DNA from: Escarpia spicata
Lineage: Eukaryota > Annelida > Polychaeta > Sabellida > Siboglinidae
Length of the DNA stretch: 64,000 bases
Assembly: GCA_963995525.1 (NCBI GenBank)
Contig: OZ023212.1
Location: 6,934,404 to 6,998,403 of the forward strand
Reading direction: 5' to 3'
Shown: one piece after another, positions 34,780 to 45,048 of the stretch
Position numbering within the stretch: position 1 is the first letter of the stretch
Layout of the letters: each line of letters opens with the position of its first letter
The notes under the pieces: model-generated
Database searches by the model: none
Seen by the model: the letters and a program-made list of their open reading frames with translations, nothing else
What the model was told of the DNA's origin: nothing
Made by a program: the position numbers and the translations under genes

Positions 34780-35270
34780 GGTGACAGCCAACCAAACCAA
34801 TGTGTACTTCCTTGAATGGACTGATGATCTGTTTCTTAGTTGTGAATGTTAGAATGTTAGACCTGATTACCTTACAAGGAACTTTGATTCTATTGTGCAC
34901 ATTTCAACCGCATCCAGCGGTCTTCTTCAGCAGAATGAAGTTACAGGTCACATGACAGTTGTCATGTGGCACAAGCTGGAGAAGGACTGGTGTACTTATT
35001 TGTCATCATTATGGAGCATGATATCTACTACATATTGTACTAAACATAGTTAACTTGATTGTGTTTTTGTCTTCCACAAGTTCCTCTATTCATGCACTGA
35101 TACAACCATCTGTTACATCTACATTTACAATTATCATACCTAGAGCTATATATGAAGTAATCATTTCAAATACTTTATTATGACTTTCCCAGTTTTAATT
35201 GTAACTTAAGTTAGATATAGATGGCAAACAGAAGTCTTTGGCATAGCGAGAGTAGTTCTTAACAATAATA
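34780..35270. other. Intronic, no gene recognised
   Basis: Sequence on the 5' side of the DEAH exon. The segment at 34900-34960, read on the minus strand, contains a CTGAAGAAGACCGCTGG word typical of dispersed repeats. No exon was identified. Confidence 0.45.
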
Positions 35271-35272
35271 TG

Positions 35273-35938
35273 TCTCTCAGATGGGAAGCTAACTGGTTGG
35301 AGGTACTAGTTAAATGCTATATATTTTTTCTCACATATTTTTTTTGGACTGACAAAGATGAAATAACACTCGGACGTGTGCAGTACAATACTGCCCTTGT
35401 GACATCTTTCAACTAAAAGCAAACTGGTCAGCAGAGTCCTATCATTGTTCACATCTTTTTTTCACTAAAATAGTCAATGATTCATTGTTATCTTCATCAG
35501 TCTGGGATGACCAGGTCCCACTTCATTAAGATTCTAAAGAGCTCATCAGGCCAATTTTTTTCTTTAAAATCAATTGCACTCCTCAACAGTGATCTGGATT
35601 CTATCAACACGAGCACGAGCAAGCAGGACACTGTCACTGGTGGTGTGTCATGGAAATAGTGTCCTCTGTCATATGACAGTGGCTGTTTTTGTTTTTTTAA
35701 TGAAGGATTTTCCTAAAGAGCTCATTAACTTAAAGAAATGATCCGTGGGCTTCACTAGACACTAAAGGATGACTCATGGGTCACTTTGTAGCCATGTCAG
35801 CATAATGACAGTCGTACAGTACAGGACAGAGCCTTGTTGTCATGGCTGCTGTCTTCAACAAACAGACACATCAACCCATTAACTGGTAAATTACATAAAG
35901 TGCTACACAGTGTGTATGAAGGGCTCATGATTCAGTTA
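35273..35938 (+). repeat. Unnamed 670-685 bp interspersed repeat, copy 1
   Basis: Matches 59194-59878 almost throughout, from TCTCTCAGATGGGAAGCTAA to GGGCTCATGATTCAGTTA, with sharp loss of similarity outside. It contains a perfect 14-bp palindrome CTGTCATATGACAG. Both strands have a short frame (plus, 60-67 codons) but neither is recognised. Copy 1 lies in a helicase intron, copy 2 in the KDM6 intron array. Confidence 0.85.
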
Positions 35939-35939
35939 G

Positions 35940-36740
35940 ACTTCCTGTTTCATTACAGATGAAAAAAGTGCAGTGTATTTTTTAGAAATGATTTTTTACC
36001 AAATTCACCTCCTCTGACAAAAGTGCATTTGAGTAGTCAGATTTCCAGGTTATGATTGTGTACAAGGTGTTGACTGTAAAATGGTGGATTTCTAGATGAT
36101 TTGAATAAGTGGAAGGATATTTGGCAACAATTTGTCTGACTGACCCTTTGGCGGAGTAATGCTTGCCGGCATTCGTAAATTTTTATGGGTGTCACACATA
36201 CAGGCATTTTATGAGAGCTAGAAATAAGAGATTTTGACTAAACTCGACCAGCAAGTCAACGAGATGATGATAACAACAGGTGAGAAGTTTAAGAATTCTT
36301 GTAGGTCACATTTTCTTATAATCAGACAAAACATTAACATGGTCGCCAATGAGAAAACTAACTGTATCATAGCCCTGAAACGATGCATACATACGATCAA
36401 GTAAAAAAAACCTCTGCCTTCATACATATCAAATTCAGAAATGTGGCTTGGAGAAATACACCTTGATCTGATACAGTAACTGTCACTACATAGTACAATA
36501 GAAAAACATACTTTAACAAAATAATAGCAATTATCTTTATTATTATTTTAACTGTGAAGCGCTGTGGTAGGTAATGATTTACTTTAAAAAGTGCAAAATC
36601 TTTGGGTGTGTGTGAGAGACAGAGTGAGACAGACACAGAGAGAGAAAAAAAACAAAGACGATTACAAACACAGCCACATTTAGTTCAGTTGAAATAAGTT
36701 GGTGGACTGAGAGACTCGAGGCACTAATGTCAGCCACAAC
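35940..36740. other. Intronic, no gene recognised
   Basis: AT-rich. The exon expected between the VAEERG and DEAH exons (family segment LPR..GSILYCTTG) was not found here. Confidence 0.5.
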
Positions 36741-36744
36741 TTAC

Positions 36745-36819
36745 GACTCTAGTCTGATCTGGTTTCCAACACTGTCCCCACAGAGCTTGCCTCGCTCCTC
36801 TGCCACTCGTTCGGATAAC
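36745..36819 (-). pseudogene. DHX36: DHX36-like exon: VAERVAEERG region
   Basis: Acceptor TCTGCCTGTAG, donor GTAAGT. The frame that matches the family reads LSERVAEERGKLCGDSVGNQ then IRLES, corresponding to SVAERVAEERGE..G..VGYQIRLES. This frame needs two bases from the previous exon, but that exon ends in phase 0 at its only nearby GT, so the junction as it stands shifts frame. Confidence 0.85.
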
Positions 36820-37062
36820 CTACAGGCAGAACTACAAAACTACAACTGCAAAATGTACAGAAATGAGGGCCTACAGGTTATGTCTAGTTTGGTAATTTCT
36901 TGATTTTATATGCAAATAGTTATTGTTTACAAACACCAAAACAGAGATTTACTACATTTGACTAACAGTTAGTAGTTTTTAGTAAGACAAGATAATAGGC
37001 TCTTGTGGTGCTAAAAGAAAATGTTTCAGTTTAGATAGTTTCAACGTTCAACTATTGCATAC

Positions 37063-37158
37063 AGCAGTGGAACTGGTCTGTCGTGGTTGAGTGCACACGA
37101 TGCAACACAGAGAACCATTGCTGCGGGCAACATAGTCTTCTAGGATGAACCGAGTTAC
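37063..37158 (-). pseudogene. DHX36: DHX36-like exon: FILDDY / TQPRR region (motif Ia)
   Basis: Acceptor CTCGTCTGCCAG, then VTRFILEDYVARSNGSLC and CIVCTQPRQTSSTA, donor GTATGC. The family reads QVTQFILDNYIERG..S.C.IVCTQPRRISA. The second Arg of motif Ia is Gln. Thirty-two codons without a stop. The exon starts in phase 0, but the motif I exon now ends in phase 2. Confidence 0.88.
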
Positions 37159-37369
37159 CTGGCAGACGAGAGCAATCTGCTGTGATCACTTTTAGATGAG
37201 AGTCATGAAGCACAACATTGCATATTGTAATGTCTTCATAGAAATAATGCTCAAAGATATTTAATTACAATTCTTTAAAAAACGTTTTTATTTATTTCTT
37301 GAAATGTTAACTACAGGTAATCACGTCAAATTAATTTTAATTATTTAGCAGAGAAATATAATGCAACAC

Positions 37370-37760
37370 CAATGTTACACCAGAGTGACATCAGTGTGAC
37401 ACAAGTGCAACACCAACGTGACACTAGTGCGACACCAATGTGACACAAGTGCGACACCAGTGCGAAACCAATGTGACACTAGTGCTACACGTATGTGACA
37501 TCAGTGTGCCAACAGTATGACACCAGATTGACATCAGCATGATGCCAGTGTGAAACCAGTGTGAGGTCAGTGTGATACCAATGTGACACCAGTGCGAGAC
37601 AAATGTGACACCAGTGCAACACTAATGTGACATCAGTGTGCCAACAGTATGACGTCAGATTGACACGAGCATGATGCCAGTGTGACACCAGTGTAAAACC
37701 AGTGTGAGGTCAGTGTGACACCAGCATGATACCAATGTGACACCAGTAACATACGTCTTG
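37370..37760. repeat. GTGACACCA minisatellite, about 10-11 bp unit
   Basis: Irregular tandem copies of AGTGTGACACC / AATGTGACACC / AGTGCGACACC, with longer higher-order similarity (the 37490-37560 and 37630-37700 segments share CAGTGTGCCAACAGTATGAC). It lies in the intron after the motif I exon and does not copy an exon edge that I can see. Confidence 0.85.
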
Positions 37761-37836
37761 ACACTATTGAACTCATCTGCATCCGGTGTCACTATGACGT
37801 TCATCTGACTGACATGACACAATGACACTGACTTAC

Positions 37837-37907
37837 GTGGTCTTGCTGCAGCCTGTCTCTTCGCTGATGACAATCACCTGGTTGGAGATGATGTGGCTGA
37901 TGAGTTG
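37837..37907 (-). pseudogene. DHX36: DHX36-like exon: Walker A / motif I, damaged
   Basis: Acceptor CCCTGTAG, then QLISHIISNQVIVISEETGC followed by SKTT, and donor GTAAGT. The family has ISGETGCGKTTQ. Two glycines of the P-loop are replaced (Glu and Ser), which would impair ATP binding. The exon ends two bases into a codon instead of after a complete Gln codon, as if four bases were lost at the donor, and the following exon is then out of frame. No more upstream exon was recognised. Confidence 0.85.
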
Positions 37908-37909
37908 CT

Positions 37910-38390
37910 ACAGGGAATACAACATTACACGATTAACTCTTGACGTGTCATAAGAATACAGAGGGTGTAAAGAGAGATCTGTGTACAAATAAATAAATAT
38001 ACTTATAAAGTCTAGTTAGAAACTATTCAAGACGTTTTTCATGTACAATAGTAACAAATCAAAAAAGTAATTAAGTATAAAATAAAAATACAATATAAAA
38101 ACTTATTTTTAAATATTTGTATTGTTGTATCATATAAACAAATGATATAACTAATAAAAGCTTAATGTCAAGTCTAAAAGTCATAATAGCAGTTAGACTG
38201 TTGAATAAAAGGGAGTATTTAACAGTGCTCTTAAAAGTCTCATTGTTCATTACAAACTGTGGCCATGATCAAGTGACCACTCCAGCCAGTGGCTCATTGA
38301 CCACACATTGACCTAAATTCAGGGCCAGGTTGCTGATGCAGCCACCCCAGTATCAGAGATAGGGCCTATTCAGTTATAAATAGAGACCAG
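37910..38390. other. No gene recognised
   Basis: AT-rich. The 5' exons of the helicase locus were not found. Confidence 0.5.
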
Positions 38391-38394
38391 TTTT

Positions 38395-38640
38395 TGAGGA
38401 GAAAAAAAAAGGCAAAATGTGAAAATTTACCAGTTTCAGAGGTCCTTGGGGGGCCTTAGAATGATTCAATAAAATACAGATTTCTCGTGCATAGTAGCAG
38501 TACCCGAAGATATGTCTACGCAAAATTAGAGAAAAAGTTGCTCAACGGTTTCTGAGATATGGCAGCTAATGGCGCATGGTGGAATAATGGCATAAGTCCA
38601 TTGGAGCTTTGGCCCAAAGTACTAAAAACGGGTGAAATCA
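38395..38640 (+). repeat. Unnamed interspersed repeat, copy 1
   Basis: Matches 54670-54900: GGCAAAATKTGAAAATTTA, CTTAGAATGATTCAATRAAATACAGATT, GTACCCRARGATATGTCTA, GCAAAATTAGAGAAAAAGTTGCT, GAGATATGGCAGCTAA and AAGTCCATTG. Non-coding, family unknown. Confidence 0.75.
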
Positions 38641-38644
38641 ATAA

Positions 38645-39085
38645 GTATAATGTGGTGTGGCAATACACATTGAGTGTAGGAAAACGTTTCACTGAAGGGA
38701 AAATAGTTCCACTTGAGATCTAAATGGGGGTTACAATAATGTCTCAAGAGAAGTGCAGTATAAGGTTTGTGGGAGCCTTTAAATGCAGGTCTATAAAATA
38801 ATGCACCCACAAAACATTATGGGCCTGATTTGGCTGTAGTCTAATTCTGAAGTTCGATAGCACTTCCGTGCCATGATATAAAGCTGTGAATATAACAACA
38901 TATAACGTTTGCACTTCAATTGGATGAAGGCAAAGTATCGAAACAAGTGAGAGTGCGACACGGCAAGATGTAAAATCTGGAAAGAAACCCTCTTGGATAT
39001 CTGAAGGGTTTATCCAGTTTGACCAGCCACATGGACACAGTTGACTGTAGCTATCGGAAGAAACAAGAACAACACACATTTCTTT
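38645..39085. other. Unrecognised 111-codon minus-strand frame
   Basis: A minus-strand frame (38744-39079) reads continuously but has no recognisable domain or good splice sites. It adjoins the repeat at 38395-38640 and may be part of the same old mobile element. Confidence 0.35.
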
Positions 39086-39295
39086 TTAGAGCCGACCAAC
39101 ACTTTGCAAAATATAATGAGACATGTGGAGAGTTAATTCATAAGTTCTCCAAACATCCATCAATTCATCTTTTAAAACCAATGCAGTCCACCTTATAATA
39201 TAACACACACATTATAAATTGCCAAACAAATCAACATCATTATGTTTTACCAATAGATAAAATAATCTGCCAAACAATATTCCATACAAAGGCTT

Positions 39296-39480
39296 TCATG
39301 GAGCGGAGCGCAGTGGAGCAGTAGCTACAGCTTCAGACTCTCGACCGAGAGAACCCAGGTTTGAATCCTGTGCTGCAGTGTCAAACCTTGGACAAGTTTG
39401 TTCACTCTATGTTGCTCCAGTTCACTCAGCTGTATGAATGAGTACCTGGCAATAGACAGTTGTGGATATAAAGTATTTGA
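39296..39480 (+). mobile_element. tRNA-derived SINE
   Basis: Head (about 39300-39380): GCAGTGGAGCAGTAGCTACAG as A-box region, anticodon-like hairpin CTCTCGACCGAGAG, and B box GGTTTGAATCC. It is followed by CTTGGACAAGTTTGTTCACT and GTTGCTCCAGTTCACTCAGC, then TGTATGAATGAGTACCTGGC, a body block shared with many animal V-type SINEs and with the SINE at 2396. Confidence 0.75.
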
Positions 39481-39484
39481 TATG

Positions 39485-40125
39485 TACAGCTATTTTGTAT
39501 TAATCCAGTTAATTAAAGCTTTAACATTGTTAACAAGTAAAATATTAACAACAGAAATAATCCATACTAAATTCAATATATAATGGTGTTATATGGTTTC
39601 ACAATTAGGGGAGTATCCATGGCCTAATGTCCACCTAAATACACCAGTTTAGGAGTATAAACTGAATGGATCAGGGTGAAATCCATTAACATATTTATGA
39701 AGACATTTATACAGTCTTTCATACAGCTGACATTATTGATGTTAAAAACTGTTAAAACTATAGAACCATTCACTAACTAAATGTAGCATTACCACATGAA
39801 AAATAAAAACTGCATTACCTAAACATGTTTTGTTATGCATGTAAGGAGCTTCTTCTTCTTAAGTAAATGTTTTTTATTTCATGAAAATCGGACAACTACT
39901 GACAAAGTTATTAAGTTGGAAATGTTACTACCCCAGGGGTTTTCGTTGGAACGGTGAACATGAAAAATAACACAGAAAGAATAGGGTCACAGTATTTCCA
40001 GGGTGTACCCCTATTTTACCATTTTTGTCATTGTTTTCACAACAGATAAGTAATTAATTGAGGTAATTACTTCAAAATTGGCATATATAGGTATTTTCAC
40101 ACGAGGAATTCATTTTTTGCATTTT
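39485..40125. other. Non-coding stretch
   Basis: No gene recognised. Confidence 0.5.
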
Positions 40126-40129
40126 CGTT

Positions 40130-40670
40130 GACCTAATTTGCATATTTTATGACATAATTAGCATAATATGGCTGACATATTGAATCATAGACTGTAACAA
40201 TATGCAATTCATGTCATGTAATTAATTGTTTAGAGTATATTTACAGGGTATCAGAAAATGTAATATATCTTGTTTCATTATAGTTAAATTCAATCCCAAT
40301 TTTTTTTCAAAATTGGTGCATCATTAGCATAATTATTACAAAATGGCGGCCATATTGAATGAGGATTCCCAATGTTTTGTGAAGAAATTGTTATTTTGAG
40401 CATGTAATTAACTCAGTAATGGCGTTTACAATAGTACAGCATAAACTGTTTCATTGCTATCAATTAATTACCACAATTTGAATAATTTGTGGAGTAATTT
40501 TCATAAAATAAAATGGCGGATATATTAAATGTAGAATCCCAATTTTTGAATACATGTTGTAAAATAGTACAGCACAAACATTTTCATTAGAACTCACTTA
40601 TTTGCCATTTCCATAATTGATTAATGTAATTATCATAAAATGGCGAACATAGTAAATTTTGTATCCTCAT
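40130..40670 (+). repeat. Diverged satellite-like tandem repeat with AAAATGGCGGMCAT boxes
   Basis: About four units of roughly 130-175 bp, each with CATAATTA(G/T)CATAA, AAATGGCGG(C/A)(C/T)ATA, TTGAAT/TTAAAT and ATCCCAAT in order (boxes near 40168, 40340, 40513 and 40640). The AAAATGGCGGCCAT word matches the YY1 consensus. Confidence 0.65.
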
Positions 40671-40674
40671 TCGT

Positions 40675-41200
40675 GTTATAAAAATGTTCAAAAGCATTAT
40701 CAATTTATCATTTAACGTTTAGCACTTCTTATCATAGTACTACATAAAGAGTTTAATTACTATCATTAGATGTCACTTAATTCCCACTTTGCATAATTAA
40801 TGTCTATATGAGTTATACTTAGCAAAGTGACTTGCAGAAAGTGTCATGGACCTGAGAGATACCTGCATTTAAATACACAGAGTAATGAATAATTGCATCA
40901 ACAACTCAAATGTTATTGCTAGTCTCTGTTGTTACAATAGTTATATAAATAGGAATATATAATTATTAATTAAATAATATTTAGTTATACAAACCAATAA
41001 TATAATTGTGGCAATAAATGAATATTATAATGGTGGAAATACCAATCTTAAACTGGCTAGTTATTACTACTAGTAAGCAAACAACAAATGTAACAAGTTC
41101 TTATTTAATATTTAACAGAGTAAGGTTGGAATATAAGTTTATGAATTTCAAGTTTAAAATAAATTATTAAGTGTAGCCAGCGTACTGTGAATAGAGATTG
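40675..41200. other. AT-rich non-coding stretch
   Basis: No gene recognised. Confidence 0.5.
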
Positions 41201-41204
41201 CCTG

Positions 41205-41960
41205 TATGACAGCTAGGCGCCAAATCCGCCTAGCGGACAACCAGCGCAACGCAATTGTCCGCCTGGCGGATATCCAGCAGCATGCTGACGTTACCAGGCG
41301 GATGTTACTATTTTTAGCACAGCGTCACCGTCTGCGGTGGCGTTCTCGAAAACCGTGCAACTAGGTCGCACAAAATGCGATTTCCGCACTTGTAAACCTT
41401 TTTAAAATATCACATAACATATATCACCTGAACAGTCTGAAACTGACGCGTAGGTGTGTATATACACGAACTTGAATTTTAGGCGATAACATTACCAAAA
41501 ATTCATGTTTATACGATAATTCGACATAACTTTCGTTTGGTTTAATGCAGAAACTTCGTGCAACGACTGCAGTGAAGACGAACACGTCTTCTAATTGGTC
41601 GAGCAGATCTCATGACGATCCAAATAGGTTTACAAGTGCGGGTTTTCAATTTGCCGCGACCTGTTTTTGTGAAAACCGTACCGTCGCGGAGCGCCGTCGG
41701 CGTGACACTTTTGGCGCGTATCATCGCTCAATCACGAACGATAAGTTCGTCAAATAAAGGAATACTTTTTAAAACTTTGCCATTGTAAAGAACATTATCT
41801 TGCCGTTCCAGTGATATTAAATATGTAGTATTTAACGCGGACATAATGATGTAAGGGCTGACCGGTGACCTGCCGTAATTTAGCGTCAAAACTGGTCAGA
41901 TCCAACAGCCGCGGCGGCCGCTGTGCCTGTGGTGATGCCACTAAATGACAAGCAAACCTA
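41205..41960. other. GC/CpG-richer block with near-palindromes
   Basis: It stands out in AT-rich surroundings. Near 41228-41305 are three related words: TCCGCCTAGCGGA, TCCGCCTGGCGGA (perfect arms around one base) and CCAGGCGGA. CpG-dense segments follow at 41320-41395, 41545-41720 and 41905-41935 (CCGCGGCGGCCGC). It could be a CpG-rich regulatory region or a mobile element. The 60-70 codon frames on both strands are unrecognised. Confidence 0.35.
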
Positions 41961-41964
41961 TTCG

Positions 41965-43130
41965 CTACAATTTTTAAAATAAAATTCACCTGTCACTGTA
42001 TATAATAAAGCTAGCAATTATTACAAGAAAAAAATGCAAAATAAAATATTTGCAAACAAATTAATATGTATTGTATAATAGGCTAGCCATGATATATTAC
42101 CTCTGGCTCTGGCTCTGCCCTGGCTCTGCCTCTGATAAACAACATTAAAAAGCAGCAGTAATTACACAAGCCGATGATCATAATAAATACCATCAGCTGA
42201 TGTCAACATTAAATTTAAGGTAACCTTATTTAATTAAATATCGCGTGTTTTTTTACTGACTTTGACAATTATTTAAATATAAAGCGTGATCTATTCCCAC
42301 GTCTGAAATCAACCATAAAGTGGCGCCACCCACCGGAGTCTACAGTGGAATTAATGAATACACTCATAAACGAGTAAATATCTTGTACATTTTGATCGGT
42401 AAGACAGTAAATTTAATTGTTTGATCACGTGACGAATGTCTTTGTGTAGAATAGATGTTGTAGATATATGGTGTGATATTTGGTGACTATAGCCTGGTGA
42501 TCGTTACCATGGTTTTTCGAGGTGCGGGCCTAAACTGCAAAAGTACCGATTTCCCATTGCAAATGGCGACCATGTGGCATGTTAACGTTTTGTTAGATTA
42601 TCAAAAAACTGTACCTGACAAAAATCTGAAATTCATTCACAGCCACTGCTATCATGTCATTGATATACTGAAGACATGTTGTCAAAATCACTTACCTCCA
42701 GCTCTTTTAAAATGCGAGCATGTACGGTGTGCATCGATATTGACCAAAATAACCACTTTTTTCAGCACCCACGTGTGCTATGTGGAAGAAAATGGCAAAA
42801 AATCACTCCGCCAACTACACTCCAAATATGCGTCATTTCATTTCCAATACATTCTACCACAGGACCTGTTGATACGCCTGATTTAGTGCATTCGGTTCAC
42901 ATAAAAAAGTGTCTCAAATTTAAAATATCACCATTTACAGGGGACTATGATTTATTTTAACACAGCAGGAAGTTTAACAGTGGTCTCACCCCTGATAGAA
43001 ATGGTGATTATGGAGAAACATGTCGAATTTAGCATGTTAGTGTTACTAAAGATACTTACAAATCATGCAGACTACTGAAAAATTAATTAGTCCGTACACC
43101 TAATAATTTGCTATCAACTTCAGAAGTCAG
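41965..43130. other. Non-coding stretch with an unrecognised frame
   Basis: A GGCTCT short repeat lies at 42104-42135. A 137-codon plus frame (42473-42886) has six or more cysteines and histidines but no recognised domain, and its length is possible by chance. Confidence 0.4.
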
Positions 43131-43136
43131 GTGCCA

Positions 43137-43222
43137 CCATCCTCACAAGCCAGGGGTCATTGCGCTGCGCTACACTGGCTGACCAGCCCGCTGCAGCGAC
43201 CCCTGGGGCGCGAGGATGGGTA
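43137..43222. repeat. Inverted repeat around CCAGGGGTC / GACCCCTGG
   Basis: Left arm CCATCCTCACAAGCCAGGGG (43137-43156, continuing TC) pairs with the right arm GACCCCTGGGGCGCGAGGAT (43198-43217, continuing GG), with a few mismatches and a loop of about 40 bases. No terminator or tRNA-like structure fits. Confidence 0.6.
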
Positions 43223-43369
43223 CCACCCCTGCTGGTCAACACACACACAATAGCCATGCAGTAGGCGTACTGTATGAATTTCTCTTTTACCGATTCCTTT
43301 TATTGACCCACACTGCCCATGACTGCTTGCACAGATAAACTTCTGGCGCACCTTTTGAGATTGAAAAGC

Positions 43370-44250
43370 ATACGTCACCAATCAAATGTCACGTTAATTT
43401 GAAAAGATGTTTCTGATCCTTGCCGCAGTCACTGATCTTTGCAGAAAACAACGTTTTCTTCGCACTGATCATCGGTTTGTTAAATACATTACATTGCTCC
43501 CCGAATAGCCGCCGATGAACGGTGAGTTTGGTTCGCCGCCATACCCTCTCTGCGCGCGTGTTTGGCGTGTCTCAGTTCATCTGAATATTACTGCGCGTTT
43601 GGTCTCAGTGTTATCAACTCTCTTTGGATGGAAGGGGGTGTTGGTCGACAACCGCTTCAATTCCCGTATTATAGGCGTGTACAAGTTCATTTAGCGGCTT
43701 ATCAGTGTTGTTAAAAATTGGAGTTAAATCCTTGACAAATTCCGGAATACAAATGTCCCGAAGCTTCCTGAAAATGACCAGCTGGCGAACGCTGTTTGGC
43801 TTCGTTAAGCTCATTCTAAAACACACAGCTGGATGGTCGCCGGAAGGGTTACCATTTGTGTCACCAAGACATGACTAAGAAACTGTTGTCATCCCGATCA
43901 ACAAGGTACTGATGTCCCGGGTGATGACAACGTCCAAGGTATGGCCCATCTTGTGTGTGGGTCCCTCCACGTGTTGTACCAATCCGTGAGCTTCCAACGT
44001 GCCATTGAAGCGCGCACCGCACCTACATCGTTAATGTTGTCAAGGTGTAAATTAAGATCACCTGTTATGATTACATTGTTGGTTACAACAGCAAGGCGGT
44101 CCAAGGACAAACACCACTCGTCAAAAAGAAACACTGTTCTTAAAACCGAAACGATCAGTCCATATGTTCGAAATGTGTCCAAGCCTAAAGCTTTGCAGCC
44201 GCTTCGTCAACTTGCATGGTCCTGTTGCCGTATTGCACGCATTGTAGAAC
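43370..44250 (-). mobile_element. LINE fragment: endonuclease and linker
   Basis: The minus strand carries VIITGDLNLHLDNINDVG (metal-binding G-D-x-N), then in other frames GHTLDVVITRD-type, DHPAVCFRMSL and LRDICIPEFVKDLTPIF. The linker continues with RRTKLTVHR and SAKISDCGKDQKHLFKLT-type words, which in many CR1-group LINEs lie between endonuclease and RT. At least three frame changes. The RT should follow to the left but is missing below about 43370. Confidence 0.8.
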
Positions 44251-44462
44251 TTGTATAGTGCAAAAGTCGAAGTCATCGTGGCCGTTTACTGCAACAACAA
44301 TAAAGCGATGTAATAGTAATAATTAATTATACCAAAACGAAGAAAACATCTGTAGTTACAAAATCTCCTCGTTTCTCTGTACCACTTTTGAAGTCTGCAT
44401 TGGATTCCTGTATGATATCATGTAATATTTAGGATCTGTAACATTACAGACCAGGCGCTGTC

Positions 44463-44770
44463 CAGTAAGCAACCGTCTTATTTGCATTCACTGTTTATTC
44501 CTGTAAGAAAACCTATCCAGCTTCGACCATCTAGTTCTGACCTACTTTTTGTTCCTAGAGTCAATACTAACATTGGCACTAGAGCTTTTTCTATTGCTGC
44601 ACCAACTCTTTGGAATATGCTCCCTCTTAGTGTTAGATCATTTGAACATATTACAAAATTATGTTGTCATTTAAAAACTGATCTTTACAACCTTGCTTAT
44701 CCACTATACCTCCCTAGCGCTGGAATATTGCTTATGGATTTTGAGATTGATCAATCCTTTTGTTTTGATG
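44463..44770 (+). mobile_element. LINE fragment: C-terminal tail after the RT
   Basis: The plus frame includes RPSSSDLLFVPRVNTN, then IGTRAFSIAAPTLWNMLPLS and HLKTDLYNLAYPL. The block G-x-R-A-F-S-x-A-A-P-x-L-W-N-x-L-P is the conserved C-terminal tail of many CR1/L2-group ORF2 proteins. It lies in opposite orientation to the adjacent endonuclease fragment. Confidence 0.8.
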
Positions 44771-45048
44771 CACCTCTGAGCTTGGTTTGCAATGATTTAG
44801 GCGCAATAGAAGTTATTATTATATGTACTGCCACGAAACTACTTCGAATTTGTACGCCTATGTTTGTCTAGTGGGAAAAATGACGTGATCGCCAATTGTT
44901 GATACGCCAATCTGTAGCTACGCAGTGTGCAACTTCCTGTGAATGTCGCGCCAGTATAAGCATGCGCCAATTCTATGTTGCACATACACGACAAGCGTCC
45001 ATCCTTGCGCGCCATGGGACGCCGGTTGCGAATTACCATAACTGACAT

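Larger units (their letters stand above)
28216..37907 (-). pseudogene. DHX36: DHX36-like DEAH-box helicase locus (unprocessed pseudogene)
   Basis: Nine exons in the order and orientation expected of DHX36, the G-quadruplex-resolving DEAH helicase: motif I, Ia, the VAEERG region, DEAH/SAT, the variable region, the DDKVD region, the FLPG region, the ATNIAET region and the TIDD region. Introns persist, so this is not a retrocopy. Splice phases agree at four junctions from the fifth recognised exon onward. The coding sequence is broken: motif I reads SEETGCSKTT instead of the family's SGETGCGKTT; a likely 4-bp loss ends that exon; DEAH is DETH followed by a stop; SAT is out of frame; a stop interrupts the variable region; FLPG is FLLG. 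The exon carrying the CTTG(I/V) segment, the exon with the post-SAT strands, motif VI and the whole C-terminal half were not found. It is inferred to be a duplicate that lost function while its splice sites drifted slowly. Confidence 0.85.

Noticed and set aside
42473..42886. 137-codon plus-strand frame with Cys and His
   Set aside because: No recognised motif or splice context; a frame of this length is expected about once or twice by chance in 64 kb of six-frame sequence.
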